From Candidatus Poseidoniaceae archaeon (GTDB lineage: Archaea; Thermoplasmatota; Poseidoniia; Poseidoniales; Poseidoniaceae), in the NCBI GenBank assembly GCA_938030705.1, contig CALHIR010000010.1:1-47129 (forward strand): a stretch of DNA of 47,129 nucleotides, written 5' to 3'. This document shows positions 25,717 through 33,524 of the stretch, in pieces. The notes under the pieces are model-generated. The model saw nothing but the letters and a program-made list of their open reading frames with translations. It was not told where the DNA came from and did not search any database. The stretch's first letter is position 1; each line of letters opens with the position of its first letter. Both the position numbers and the translations under genes were made by a program.

Positions 25717-26922
25717 TCATTTGCGCCGAAGTCGCTTCGGTAAGAGCAATTCCAGTCGGCTGGCGAGGTCTGCAGGAAGGAAATGGGGCATGCTCAGGTG
25801 GGTGGTCCGACCACGCCCGCCGGGCACGGTCGCCACGCGGGTGGTGATCACGCCTTCACGTTCGATTTGTTTGACATATTTCCACAGCGTCGTGTGGCTT
25901 TTTGGTTTTTGTTCGTACTCCTCACAGACCACGGCATAGAGGCCTTCCACGTCACCCATCGTCATGCTTTCCTCGGCCCGGAGCCGCCGACACATGGCCA
26001 ACAAGACCAGCATGCCTTGGGCGGGGAGGTCGTCCACCACCTCAAGGCGAGTTTGTGTATCGACCGCCACGTTGTCGCTCATGGCGTGAATGTCTTCCAC
26101 GGTGATGGCTTGTTCGGTATGGCCGTCCTGACGGAACTCGCAACGTTCCGCAGCGCTGCTGAGGTATTCGATGACTCGTCGTGCGTCGCCACTCTCGGCT
26201 GCTCGTTCGGCCAGCAACCGTACGGTGGCGTCGCTCCAAGTGCCGGGGACGAGCGCCAGTTCTGCTCGTTGGCGAGCGATGGCCTCCAATCCGTCGACAG
26301 TGTAGGGTTGAATGCGCAAGTGATTGGACTGGCCGAACTTCGAAAGCACCGCTGTTTCAAGCACGTCCAAGACTTGCTCTTGACTGATGAGCATCAACGA
26401 TAAGGTCCCCGTACCGTCTTGGTCTTCGTCGATTCGGAGAAGTTGGTAGAGCAGCTCGTCTCCTGAGCGGCGCAGCATGTGATCGACCTCGTCCAGCACG
26501 ACAATGAGGTGAGTGGATGTACGACGGAGCATCTTTCGCAGGCTTAGGAGCATTTCGCCGAGTGAAAGCCCACGGTCGGGATGCCCCGGGTCAAACTGGT
26601 GCAGTATGCGTTGGGCTACTCGCATGCTCGTCGAGGCGTTTCGGCAGTTGATGTGGGCCACTTTCAGTTCCCGCTTTCCCGAGAGGTGGCGTTGAAGGTC
26701 CCTGCAGAAGGTCTTGGCGAGCACCGTTTTTCCACTGCCGACGGGTCCGGTAATGACGGCTCGTGCAGCGCCTTCAGGGGCGGCTACATTGGAAAACTTG
26801 GAGGCCAATTCACGTTGTGTCTCCTCTCTTCCCACCAGTTCTTCTGGGACGAAATCAAAATCCAAACGCTCTGGGTGGGCGATGATGAGCCCAGCGCCGA
26901 TTCGGTTCAGGTAGTCCACCAT
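25717..26922 (-). CDS. cdc6: Orc1/Cdc6 family replication initiator
   Basis: This AAA+ protein marks archaeal origins and helps load MCM. The 401-residue protein has PEELVGREETQRELASKF, Walker A GPVGSGKT (59-66), Walker B LIVVLDEVDHML (D144, E145), the sensor-2-like segment ESGDARRVIEYLSSAAE and a C-terminal winged helix (about 310-390). Both catalytic motifs are intact, in contrast to the AAA+ protein encoded at 20313. The ATG at 26922 follows a short gap with palindromes (26967-27013) that could be binding sites. Confidence 0.92.
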   Translation of the reverse strand: MVDYLNRIGAGLIIAHPERLDFDFVPEELVGREETQRELASKFSNVAAPEGAARAVITGPVGSGKTVLAKTFCRDLQRHLSGKRELKVAHINCRNASTSMRVAQRILHQFDPGHPDRGLSLGEMLLSLRKMLRRTSTHLIVVLDEVDHMLRRSGDELLYQLLRIDEDQDGTGTLSLMLISQEQVLDVLETAVLSKFGQSNHLRIQPYTVDGLEAIARQRAELALVPGTWSDATVRLLAERAAESGDARRVIEYLSSAAERCEFRQDGHTEQAITVEDIHAMSDNVAVDTQTRLEVVDDLPAQGMLVLLAMCRRLRAEESMTMGDVEGLYAVVCEEYEQKPKSHTTLWKYVKQIEREGVITTRVATVPGGRGRTTHLSMPHFLPADLASRLELLLPKRLRRK

Positions 26923-26966
26923 ATCAGGGGAATGCTGATGTCAACCGTTCTAAAAGATGTGGTCTT

Positions 26967-27013
26967 AAACCGAGGTTTCAAGCCCGCTTCTTTGGGATTT
27001 CAAGAACCGGTTC
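26967..27013. promoter_or_regulatory. Palindromes upstream of cdc6
   Basis: AAACC-GA-GGTTT (26967-26978) and the perfect palindrome GAACCGGTTC (27004-27013, running into the dph2 stop) share the half-site AACC; AACCG also occurs at 26943. TTTCAAG occurs twice between them. This is the only non-coding DNA next to cdc6, so it is the natural place for autoregulatory or origin-recognition sites, though no known ORB consensus is evident. Confidence 0.35.
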
Positions 27014-28121
27014 AAGGAATTTCATCGAATTGATAGCCGGTTTCCCATTTCTTTTCGCCCAGCGCCACTTCCAGTTCAAACGGCGTGATGAGCGGCTTGC
27101 GGTACTTGACGGCATCATCGATGGCGATGCGAGGGCAAGCGGTGTTGACAAAGGCGTCAACCGGGTAGAAATCAATGAGTTCTGGGCCGACGTGTTCGAG
27201 GGCCAACAAGTAACCTTTCTTTCCGTGCTTCGCCAGCATGCGCTTCATCCGAAGGGCGAGGGTCCGCCGCATTTGGCCGGGTTTTTCTCCGATGAGAATA
27301 CCAAAGGTGTCGGCGTCCTGAACGCTCATGATGAGGCCAAAGCGCTGACGCAGGATGCGTTCAATGCGCTGCAAGGACATCTCCTCGGCCTCGCCGGTGT
27401 AGGGGTCCAACATGGCGAGCGGCTTGCCGGTGTGCAGAACGAGGCCGATGGGGTGGAAATCACCGCTTCCCAGGAAGAGGTAGTGGCCGATGGATGGGTC
27501 GTCGCCAGAATAATTGCAACCGAGCACTTGGCCGGGGAAAGAGAGGCGAGCCCCACCAACAGGCACGGTCACGTCAAAGCCCGCTTGCTCGAGTCGGTCG
27601 TGAAAGTCCGGAAGCAGGTGGAGGTGCTGAATGGAGCCAACAAGGCCGAGTTTGGTATCGGTTAGCGGTGCCATGCGGCCAACGGCGTCCATGAATTTCT
27701 CTTGCGCTTCCTCCTCGGACAACTTGCCTGCGTCACCTTGTTGAGTCAAGCGCTGCTGGGCCATTGCCCGGTGTTGTTCAAGCCAGGGGAGGACAGGTTT
27801 GAGTTCAGGGTCGCCGTCGTAGGTGACGTTGATGAATTGGGTGGGCATGCCAGAATCGATGTTCATTTGGGAATGGCCCATGTGGGCTACCAACTCAACC
27901 CCCATCAATTGCATCTTGTCGTGAACGAGATCACAAGCCCCGTAGCAGGGGTCTGCAGCCAAAACAACTTGGGCGCTGGTCTCCGTCTCGATGGTGTCCA
28001 TCATCTCCAAGGCCTGCATTTTGAGTCCTTCGGGAACTTGGAGTGCAATCAAACGGTTATCGTTTGCGCGAATGCGCTCCATCAACTCGTCCAATTCAAA
28101 GTCGTGGCGGTCCAGATCCAT
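27012..28121 (-). CDS. dph2: 2-(3-amino-3-carboxypropyl)histidine synthase (diphthamide synthesis Dph2)
   Basis: This is the [4Fe-4S] enzyme that attaches the aminocarboxypropyl group of SAM to a His of elongation factor 2, the first step of diphthamide synthesis. The 369-residue protein keeps the three cluster cysteines: C59 (ADPCYGACD), C202 (GQVLGCNYSG) and C329 (VNTACPRIAIDD). The segment LQVPEGLKMQALEM at the N-terminus is diagnostic. An insert of about 40 residues (about 110-150) lies before the second Cys, compared with the Pyrococcus enzyme. SD GAGGGGAAGC directly precedes the ATG. Confidence 0.93.
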   Translation of the reverse strand: MDLDRHDFELDELMERIRANDNRLIALQVPEGLKMQALEMMDTIETETSAQVVLAADPCYGACDLVHDKMQLMGVELVAHMGHSQMNIDSGMPTQFINVTYDGDPELKPVLPWLEQHRAMAQQRLTQQGDAGKLSEEEAQEKFMDAVGRMAPLTDTKLGLVGSIQHLHLLPDFHDRLEQAGFDVTVPVGGARLSFPGQVLGCNYSGDDPSIGHYLFLGSGDFHPIGLVLHTGKPLAMLDPYTGEAEEMSLQRIERILRQRFGLIMSVQDADTFGILIGEKPGQMRRTLALRMKRMLAKHGKKGYLLALEHVGPELIDFYPVDAFVNTACPRIAIDDAVKYRKPLITPFELEVALGEKKWETGYQFDEIP

Positions 28122-28184
28122 GCTTCCCCTCAGCCCGAGGGCGTGGCCACTCCCTCATGAAGGCACCCATTCTCTCCGGGTCGC

Positions 28185-28760
28185 TCAATCGTCAAGGAGG
28201 ACAATGGTGTCGCCGTCCATTACCAAGCGAACCAGCGATTGGATTCGGATGTCTGGATAGAGTCCTTGAAGGCGCTTGACTCCCTCGCCCTTCTCAACGA
28301 CTGCAATGACCTCGGTTACGTTCGCCTTTGCACGACGTACGCCTTCAATGACCGCTTCAAGGGTTCCTCCCGTCGAGATCACATCGTCGACGATGGCGAT
28401 GTGGTCACCTTCATGCAAGTCGTTGAGGTACATGGCTCCTTTTGAGTAGCCAGTGGACTGGTCGATTTCCACCTCTCCTTCAAGGCCGTAGGAGCGTTTT
28501 CGCGCGATGACCAAGGGAATCCCCGTGGCCATGCTCAGGGGGGCGGTGAGGGGGAGGCCCATCGCTTCGATGCCGAGAAGCAAATCAATGCCGTTCCAAT
28601 CAACGCGTTCAACCGCAAGTTCCGTGATGGCCTTGAGGACGCTCGGGTCCATGCGAGGTACACCGTCGGTGACTGGGTGAATGAAGTAGGGGTAATCGCC
28701 TTTCCAAATGACCGGCGCGTTTCGCAAACTTGCCTTGAGTTGCTCCATGGCATCGGTCAT
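28185..28760 (-). CDS. Purine phosphoribosyltransferase (archaeal hypoxanthine/guanine or adenine type)
   Basis: This enzyme transfers phosphoribose from PRPP to a purine base in salvage. The 191-residue type I PRTase has the PRPP loop IAIVDDVISTGGTLEAVIEG, the segment GIEAMGLPLTAPLSMATGIPLV, the flexible-loop region RKRSYGLEGEVEIDQSTGYSKG, and N-terminal HPVTDGVPRMDP. This arrangement is the archaeal Hpt/Apt-like group; sequence alone does not separate hypoxanthine/guanine from adenine specificity. It is followed by dph2 after 63 bases. Confidence 0.85.
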   Translation of the reverse strand: MTDAMEQLKASLRNAPVIWKGDYPYFIHPVTDGVPRMDPSVLKAITELAVERVDWNGIDLLLGIEAMGLPLTAPLSMATGIPLVIARKRSYGLEGEVEIDQSTGYSKGAMYLNDLHEGDHIAIVDDVISTGGTLEAVIEGVRRAKANVTEVIAVVEKGEGVKRLQGLYPDIRIQSLVRLVMDGDTIVLLDD

Positions 28761-28823
28761 GCCATCGGGTTGGGGTGTGAGTTCATCAGCCTTGGGGGCG
28801 GAAATGAACCGCCGGAACGGTCT

Positions 28824-29249
28824 TCAAAGTTCGGCCAGGTACTCGACGTATTCGTCGTGCTCCATGAGGTTCTCAAGGAGTTGCTTGTCATCCGGGTTCA
28901 CCTGCAATTCGTGGGGCTCAAGAAGAATAATCCAGCCGTCATTGTAGGCAGAATCGTTGACCAAATCCGGGTTGATTTCGACTTCACCGTTCACATCGGA
29001 GATGACGCCCGAAAAGGGGGATGTCAACGAGACCTTTTCGTCAGCGGTCCACAAGGAGAAAAGGCTGCCACCCTCGTCAATTTCTGTTTCCGCCTGGGGG
29101 AGAATTACGCGCAACACGTCGCCGATCTCCACTCGCATAAATTCACTCACGCCGATCATGAGTTTCTGGTCCTTCTGTTGGAACCACAAGTGTTCCATCG
29201 AATACTTTCGGTCTTGAGCAATCACAAATTCAATGATGTCGTCGTCCAT
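28824..29249 (-). CDS. GcvH-like protein without the lipoyl lysine
   Basis: This 141-residue homologue of the glycine cleavage H-protein has the barrel segments RKYSMEHLWFQQKDQKLMIGVSEF, VEIGDVLRVILP, SLTSPFSGVISDVNGEV and NDSAYNDGWIILLEP, all aligning with GcvH. Aligned without gaps back from SPxSG, the lipoylated Lys of GcvH falls on Asp70 (LWTADEKVSL); the only nearby Lys is K72. It may therefore not be lipoylated in the usual way and may have a different role. The frame is open to 29321, but the ATG at 29249 starts right at the domain. No gcvP or gcvT gene is nearby. A TATA box lies at 29283-29289. Confidence 0.75.
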   Translation of the reverse strand: MDDDIIEFVIAQDRKYSMEHLWFQQKDQKLMIGVSEFMRVEIGDVLRVILPQAETEIDEGGSLFSLWTADEKVSLTSPFSGVISDVNGEVEINPDLVNDSAYNDGWIILLEPHELQVNPDDKQLLENLMEHDEYVEYLAEL

Positions 29250-29282
29250 AATACCTGCCTCATCACGCGGCTTCCACAGGTG

Positions 29283-29289
29283 GTATATG
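29283..29289 (-). promoter_or_regulatory. TATA box for the GcvH-like gene
   Basis: CATATAC on the minus strand is centred about 37 bases before the ATG at 29249, implying a leader of about ten bases. The divergent acyl-CoA dehydrogenase starts at 29368; the remaining gap holds an A-rich stretch but no clearer promoter. Confidence 0.4.
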
Positions 29290-29367
29290 AAGAATGAGGA
29301 AAAAAATGTATTTTCAACCAATCAAACGGGTTAAGAAAGTCCTCATGTTGGGAGGATTGGTGAGGGC

Positions 29368-30537
29368 ATGAACTTTGGCGAAACCGACGAACAACAAATG
29401 ATTCGTGAACTTGTAAGGGATTTCGCCGAATCGGTGCTTGCTCCGACCGTAGAACACCGCGACCAAAACCAAATCCCTCCTTCCGAAGAGTGGCAAGCTT
29501 TCCTGGAGTACGGCCTTCACGGTGTCACCATCCCCGAAGCCTACGGGGGTTCGCCCATTGACGATGTCTCTGAAGCGATCATCATCGAGGAGCTTGCCAG
29601 GGTTGACCCGTCCTTTGCCGTCATGTACTGTGTTCATGTTGGTCTCTGTTCCATGACCATCGCCCTCCACGGCGACGAACATCAGAAGCAAACCTTCCTC
29701 CCAAGGCTCGCAGCAGGGGAAGTGGGCGCCTACTCACTTTCAGAAGCAGGGGCTGGAACCGATGCTGCAGCCATGTCGTGCAAGGCCAAACTTTCCGATG
29801 ACGGCACCCACTACATTCTGAACGGAGAGAAGATGTGGGTGACCAACGGGGCCCAAGCCCAACTCTTGGTGCTCTTTGCCAAAGACGTCGACCATCCCGA
29901 TTACGGTGTGAAAAAGCACGGCGGCACGACGGCCTTCATCGTCGACGCTGCCTACGACGGTTTTTCGGTGGGCAAGAAAGAAGACAAACTGGGTATTCGT
30001 TCCTCAGACACCTGCACCCTTGTCCTCAACGACTGCAAGGTCCCCATCGAAAACGTCCTCAAAGGCGTTGGCAACGGCTTCCCCATCGCCATGAACGCCC
30101 TTGACAACAGCCGTATCGGCATCGCCGCCCAAGCCCTCGGCATCGCTCAGGGCGCATACGAGGCCGCTTTGCAGTACGCCCACGAACGAGAAGCCTTTGG
30201 AAAGCCCATTGCCCACCATCAGATGATCATGGCCTACCTCGCCGACATGGCGACGCAAATTGAGGCCGCCCGCCTGCTGGTCTACAAAGCGGCTTGGACC
30301 AAGGAGCAGCACTACCACGCCGGTGGGCCGCGCCACTCCAAAGAAGCCAGCATGGCCAAGTTGTTTGCGGGAGACACCGCTATGTGGGTCTCAGAACGGG
30401 CCATCCAAGTTTTGGGTGGCTATGGTTACACCAAGGAATTCCCTGTCGAACGGTTCTTCCGAGATGCCAAGATCACGCAAATTTACGAAGGCACGCAAGA
30501 AGTCCAGCGTATTGTCATCGCTCGTGCGCTGAAGTGA
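29368..30537 (+). CDS. Acyl-CoA dehydrogenase
   Basis: This FAD enzyme introduces the alpha-beta double bond into acyl-CoA in fatty-acid or branched-chain amino-acid oxidation. The 389-residue protein has the standard signature AYSLSEAGAGTDAAAMSCKA, the FAD-binding segment MWVTNGAQAQLLVLFA, REAFGKPIAHHQMI, QVLGGYGYTKEFPVERFFRDAKI, and the catalytic Glu (E374) in IYEGTQEVQ at the short-chain/general position. Chain length and substrate cannot be told. An SD (GGAGGATTGGTGAGG) precedes the ATG. It ends directly against the convergent EF-hand gene, and no electron-transfer flavoprotein gene is in view. Confidence 0.95.
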   Translation: MNFGETDEQQMIRELVRDFAESVLAPTVEHRDQNQIPPSEEWQAFLEYGLHGVTIPEAYGGSPIDDVSEAIIIEELARVDPSFAVMYCVHVGLCSMTIALHGDEHQKQTFLPRLAAGEVGAYSLSEAGAGTDAAAMSCKAKLSDDGTHYILNGEKMWVTNGAQAQLLVLFAKDVDHPDYGVKKHGGTTAFIVDAAYDGFSVGKKEDKLGIRSSDTCTLVLNDCKVPIENVLKGVGNGFPIAMNALDNSRIGIAAQALGIAQGAYEAALQYAHEREAFGKPIAHHQMIMAYLADMATQIEAARLLVYKAAWTKEQHYHAGGPRHSKEASMAKLFAGDTAMWVSERAIQVLGGYGYTKEFPVERFFRDAKITQIYEGTQEVQRIVIARALK

Positions 30538-31599
30538 TCAGAGTTCGCGACAGACAAGTTGCCGAAGGGCAACATCCCAATCGTGGAGCGCCACGTTTTT
30601 CACGAATCGCTCGCCGACAAGGGGTTCGGATTCCCTTGGCTTGAGCATGACCTTGAACTTCGCACCACCGTCATTGACACAATGGACGGTAAATCCGTTT
30701 CTGTATTCTCCTACGCCCAGCAGGGTTCGGTCGACGGCGTTGATGGAACTGTGGACGGTGTAAGCGGGGGCGTCGGCAATCATCGCTTGAGCATCGCTGC
30801 GGAGTTTGGCCGTTTCCACCATGCTGACGAAGCCTTCGAACCCGTCTTCAACATCAACGACATGGTGAACTTCCGTCTCTTGGTCTTCCACCTCTTCTGT
30901 TTGAGGTTCTGAGGGGGTGGTCTCTTCAGGTGCCTTGGGTGTCACGGTGAATTCTTGTGTGTCCAAACGAACACCAAGGTGCCTCAATTCCATCACATAG
31001 GTGCCGGCTTCGTCGATTTCAAGTGTGAATTCGTCAAAGTCGGGACGGTCCATCTCGATGTCAGGCGTCAACATGCTGTCGAGAAGTTCAGAGGTTTCTT
31101 TGTTCGTAACGGAACACTCGTAGGCGATGACGCTTGCGTTAAAGGAAACGGCCACTGAAAAGCCCTCGCCTGCGAGGATATTCTCCTCGCGGATAGCGAT
31201 GGTGCCGGTAACCTCAATTTTTTCCTCAAATAATTCCTCGGGAATCTCCAAACCACTGGCTGCCAAAAAAGCCATCCAATCGTCAAGAGGAATGCCATCG
31301 TTTGGGTTGGCGTCCACGAAAGAGAACACGATTTCAACGACCCACTCTGGGGGTCGCTCGCCCGTCATTTTCCCTAGAAGGGCAGCGAATTCATCCCCCG
31401 AAATGCGGAGGTCCTTGTTGGTGTCAAGTTCCTCCGTTAAGGCGATGGGTGACATGCTGGAGGTCGACAGCCACTTTTTGAAATTAGAATTGAGCAACCC
31501 CGCCATGGTGTTGCTTTTTGTAATGCCGTCAATCCGATTTGAAATCGTTTTAACCCGCTGGTCAAAAATGGCTTTTTCAGGCAATTGGATGTCCGCCAT
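30538..31599 (-). CDS. EF-hand pair protein of unknown function
   Basis: The function is not recognised. About 353 residues, without a signal peptide or membrane helix. Residues 59-70 form a canonical EF-hand loop DTNKDLRISGDE (D1, N3, D5, S9, E12), and 96-107 a second, looser loop DANPNDGIPLDD with Asp at position 12, so a paired calcium-binding domain is likely. A beta-rich region (about 125-225, TLEIDEAGTYVMELRHLGV) resembling an Ig-like fold follows, then an acidic Pro/Thr/Glu linker (about 225-255) and a C-terminal alpha/beta domain. The open frame reaches 31668, but the ATG at 31599 avoids overlap with cca and starts a cleaner protein. It lies 44 bases downstream of cca. Confidence 0.65.
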   Translation of the reverse strand: MADIQLPEKAIFDQRVKTISNRIDGITKSNTMAGLLNSNFKKWLSTSSMSPIALTEELDTNKDLRISGDEFAALLGKMTGERPPEWVVEIVFSFVDANPNDGIPLDDWMAFLAASGLEIPEELFEEKIEVTGTIAIREENILAGEGFSVAVSFNASVIAYECSVTNKETSELLDSMLTPDIEMDRPDFDEFTLEIDEAGTYVMELRHLGVRLDTQEFTVTPKAPEETTPSEPQTEEVEDQETEVHHVVDVEDGFEGFVSMVETAKLRSDAQAMIADAPAYTVHSSINAVDRTLLGVGEYRNGFTVHCVNDGGAKFKVMLKPRESEPLVGERFVKNVALHDWDVALRQLVCREL

Positions 31600-31643
31600 G
31601 CATGGACGACAACGCTTTCCCCCATCAAATTGATGCCGGTTTT

Positions 31644-33008
31644 TCAAGGGAAGACCGGCCTCGGCCACGCCTCAACATCGCCATGCTCGTAGGATAGTTT
31701 GGTCAAGGCCGCCTCCATTTCGGAAAGGGTGGTTAGGCCCTCCTCGATTTGAATCCGATGCAACCACTGTTTCAATCGCCCCAAACGCATACCTTCCACT
31801 GCACCAGTTCTGGCCATGATCCAATGGCCATCAACCAGGCAAGGTTGCGTTTCATTCGTTCGTTCAATCTGTTCCCACAACCGCCTGACTTCATGCACGC
31901 TCTCCTTTGACGTTTGAAGGCCGGTGTGAAGGTTGATGTTGTATCCGACCATGGTTTCATGAGCCGTTAAGTGGTGTTCGGCCGTCGTCCCCATCACATG
32001 ATTGAACACCCGAAGGGAGGCTTTCCTCGCCTCTGGCAAAAACCCGAGTTGTTCATGGAACATGGCGGTGGTTCGCTGCAATTCTTTGGATGTTCGCAAG
32101 GCTTGGAGTTGCGCTACAGCATCCTTTGTCTCATGCTCACACATCAGGAAAGCCAGACGTTGGTTCAACGCCAATGGAACAAGCGCCGGTTGGTCAAGCA
32201 GATGGAACAACACCGGGTTGAGTACTCTCAGGTTCGTGAAGACAAATGGGAGCACACCATCGTTCTGCATGTGCTCAAGGACCTCGCCAGGGCGAGGGAC
32301 GGCCAGGATTTTTTGCAGTTCCATCCAACGCCGTTCGACCGTCACCATGTTCAGGCGACTTCGATGCTTGTTGATGGCTGAATGCAGTGAGGGTTCCATG
32401 GTCCATAACGGACCTTCATCCCTTCGCATGAAACGGTAGGCTCGGAGAATACGAAGCGCATCTTCTTCGCAACGAAGGCCAGCATCCCCAACGGCTCGTA
32501 CCGTTCTCGAACCGAGGTCGCTCAAACCGTTGTAAGGGTCGTACAAAAGCTGGCGAGCGACATCAACGGCCATGCTGTTGAAGGTGAAATCCCGACGGCT
32601 CAAATCTTCTTTCAGTGAGGTGCCCCATTCCACCCGTTCGGGCCTTCGCCCGTCTCGGTAGAGCGATTCCGTACGAAGCGTGGTGACTTCAAAATGGCCG
32701 TTATCCCCCTTGATCGTGACCGTTCCAAAGTCAACACCCGTGGGAATGGCTCGGTCCCCGAAGAGGGTGAGGAGACGGTCAGGTGTACAGGTGGTGCAAA
32801 AGTCGACATCGGTGGACGGTGTGCCCAACCATGCATCGCGGACGCAACCTCCGACAAGCCAAGCGCCCTCACCGTCCTTTGCGATGGTTTCGAGCAACGA
32901 CAAGATGTCGTTATCCAGCGTCGCAAGCCAGCGAATCAATTGAGGCGGACACGGTTCGCCCTCAAGGTCGGCTGGGAGGCCTTTGGTCAGTGTCGGACCC
33001 TCCATCAT
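31644..33008 (-). CDS. cca: CCA-adding tRNA nucleotidyltransferase, class II (bacterial type)
   Basis: This enzyme adds or repairs the 3'-CCA of tRNA. The 454-residue protein has all class II landmarks: the catalytic helix turn LVGGCVRDAWLG (51-62), metal-binding DVD (67-69), SRRDFTFNSMA (RRD at 138-140) and the nucleotide-selecting EEDALRILRAYRF (181-193), which class I archaeal enzymes lack. Archaea normally carry class I, so transfer from bacteria is a reasonable inference. The related poly(A) polymerases share these motifs. The start has SD GGGGAGGC directly before two consecutive ATGs. Confidence 0.9.
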   Translation of the reverse strand: MMEGPTLTKGLPADLEGEPCPPQLIRWLATLDNDILSLLETIAKDGEGAWLVGGCVRDAWLGTPSTDVDFCTTCTPDRLLTLFGDRAIPTGVDFGTVTIKGDNGHFEVTTLRTESLYRDGRRPERVEWGTSLKEDLSRRDFTFNSMAVDVARQLLYDPYNGLSDLGSRTVRAVGDAGLRCEEDALRILRAYRFMRRDEGPLWTMEPSLHSAINKHRSRLNMVTVERRWMELQKILAVPRPGEVLEHMQNDGVLPFVFTNLRVLNPVLFHLLDQPALVPLALNQRLAFLMCEHETKDAVAQLQALRTSKELQRTTAMFHEQLGFLPEARKASLRVFNHVMGTTAEHHLTAHETMVGYNINLHTGLQTSKESVHEVRRLWEQIERTNETQPCLVDGHWIMARTGAVEGMRLGRLKQWLHRIQIEEGLTTLSEMEAALTKLSYEHGDVEAWPRPVFP

Positions 33009-33080
33009 GCCTCCCCTCTTCCCCTTCTGTTTGCCTCACTGTGAAAAAGCATTATGTGACGACGGCGGTTCCCGTGGCTA

Positions 33081-33524
33081 ATGTCGTGGAGCGAAGACGA
33101 TGTCACGCTCGTTCCATTGGCGTGGTTGAAACCTCACGAAGAAATTAAGGAGAGAAACCGGGATAAATTGCTTGAGATGACCAAACGCTGGGGCGGATTC
33201 ACCAAACCGCTCCTGGTTGACAAGCAAACGGGAACCATCCTTGACGGTCACCATCGTCATTCGATTGCAGAACTGCTGAATCTCAAGCAGGTACCTGCCC
33301 TGTGTGTAGATTACCTCAACGATGAGAACATCAAACTGAGTGTTTGGCCGGGTTGCGGTCGTGATGCATTAACGAAGGACGAAGTCGTCGAGATGGCCCT
33401 TTCCGGAGGATGTTTCCCTCCGAAAACTAGTCGGCACACGCTACCAGAACACTCCCCGCCAATTTTTGTGCCGCTGGCCACGCTGGCGACGTTTTCGGAA
33501 GTCAGTTCTTCTGACGTGTCGTGA
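33081..33524 (+). CDS. ParB/SerK-like domain protein (possible free-serine kinase)
   Basis: This 147-residue ParB-fold protein has VPLAWLKPHEEI, KPLLVDKQTGTILDGHHRHS with the DGHHR motif, and an ending GGCFPPKTSRHTLP. DGHHR plus a PKTxRH ending are features of the archaeal SerK family (ADP-dependent serine kinase that makes O-phosphoserine for cysteine synthesis) and of SbnI. Compared with the Thermococcus enzyme it lacks a middle insert of about 80 residues, so activity is uncertain. A ParB-like DNA-binding role is less likely because the protein has no helix-turn-helix. It overlaps the 3' end of the M61 peptidase gene by 23 bases. Confidence 0.6.
   Translation: MSWSEDDVTLVPLAWLKPHEEIKERNRDKLLEMTKRWGGFTKPLLVDKQTGTILDGHHRHSIAELLNLKQVPALCVDYLNDENIKLSVWPGCGRDALTKDEVVEMALSGGCFPPKTSRHTLPEHSPPIFVPLATLATFSEVSSSDVS

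Noticed and set aside
26042-26403. Plus-strand frames inside cdc6
   Set aside because: They lie antisense to the conserved AAA+ and winged-helix coding sequence and have no ribosome-binding site or known motif.
33081-33524. ParB partition protein of a plasmid or chromosome segregation system
   Set aside because: There is no helix-turn-helix domain and no parA partner; the DGHHR and PKTSRH motifs fit the SerK group better.
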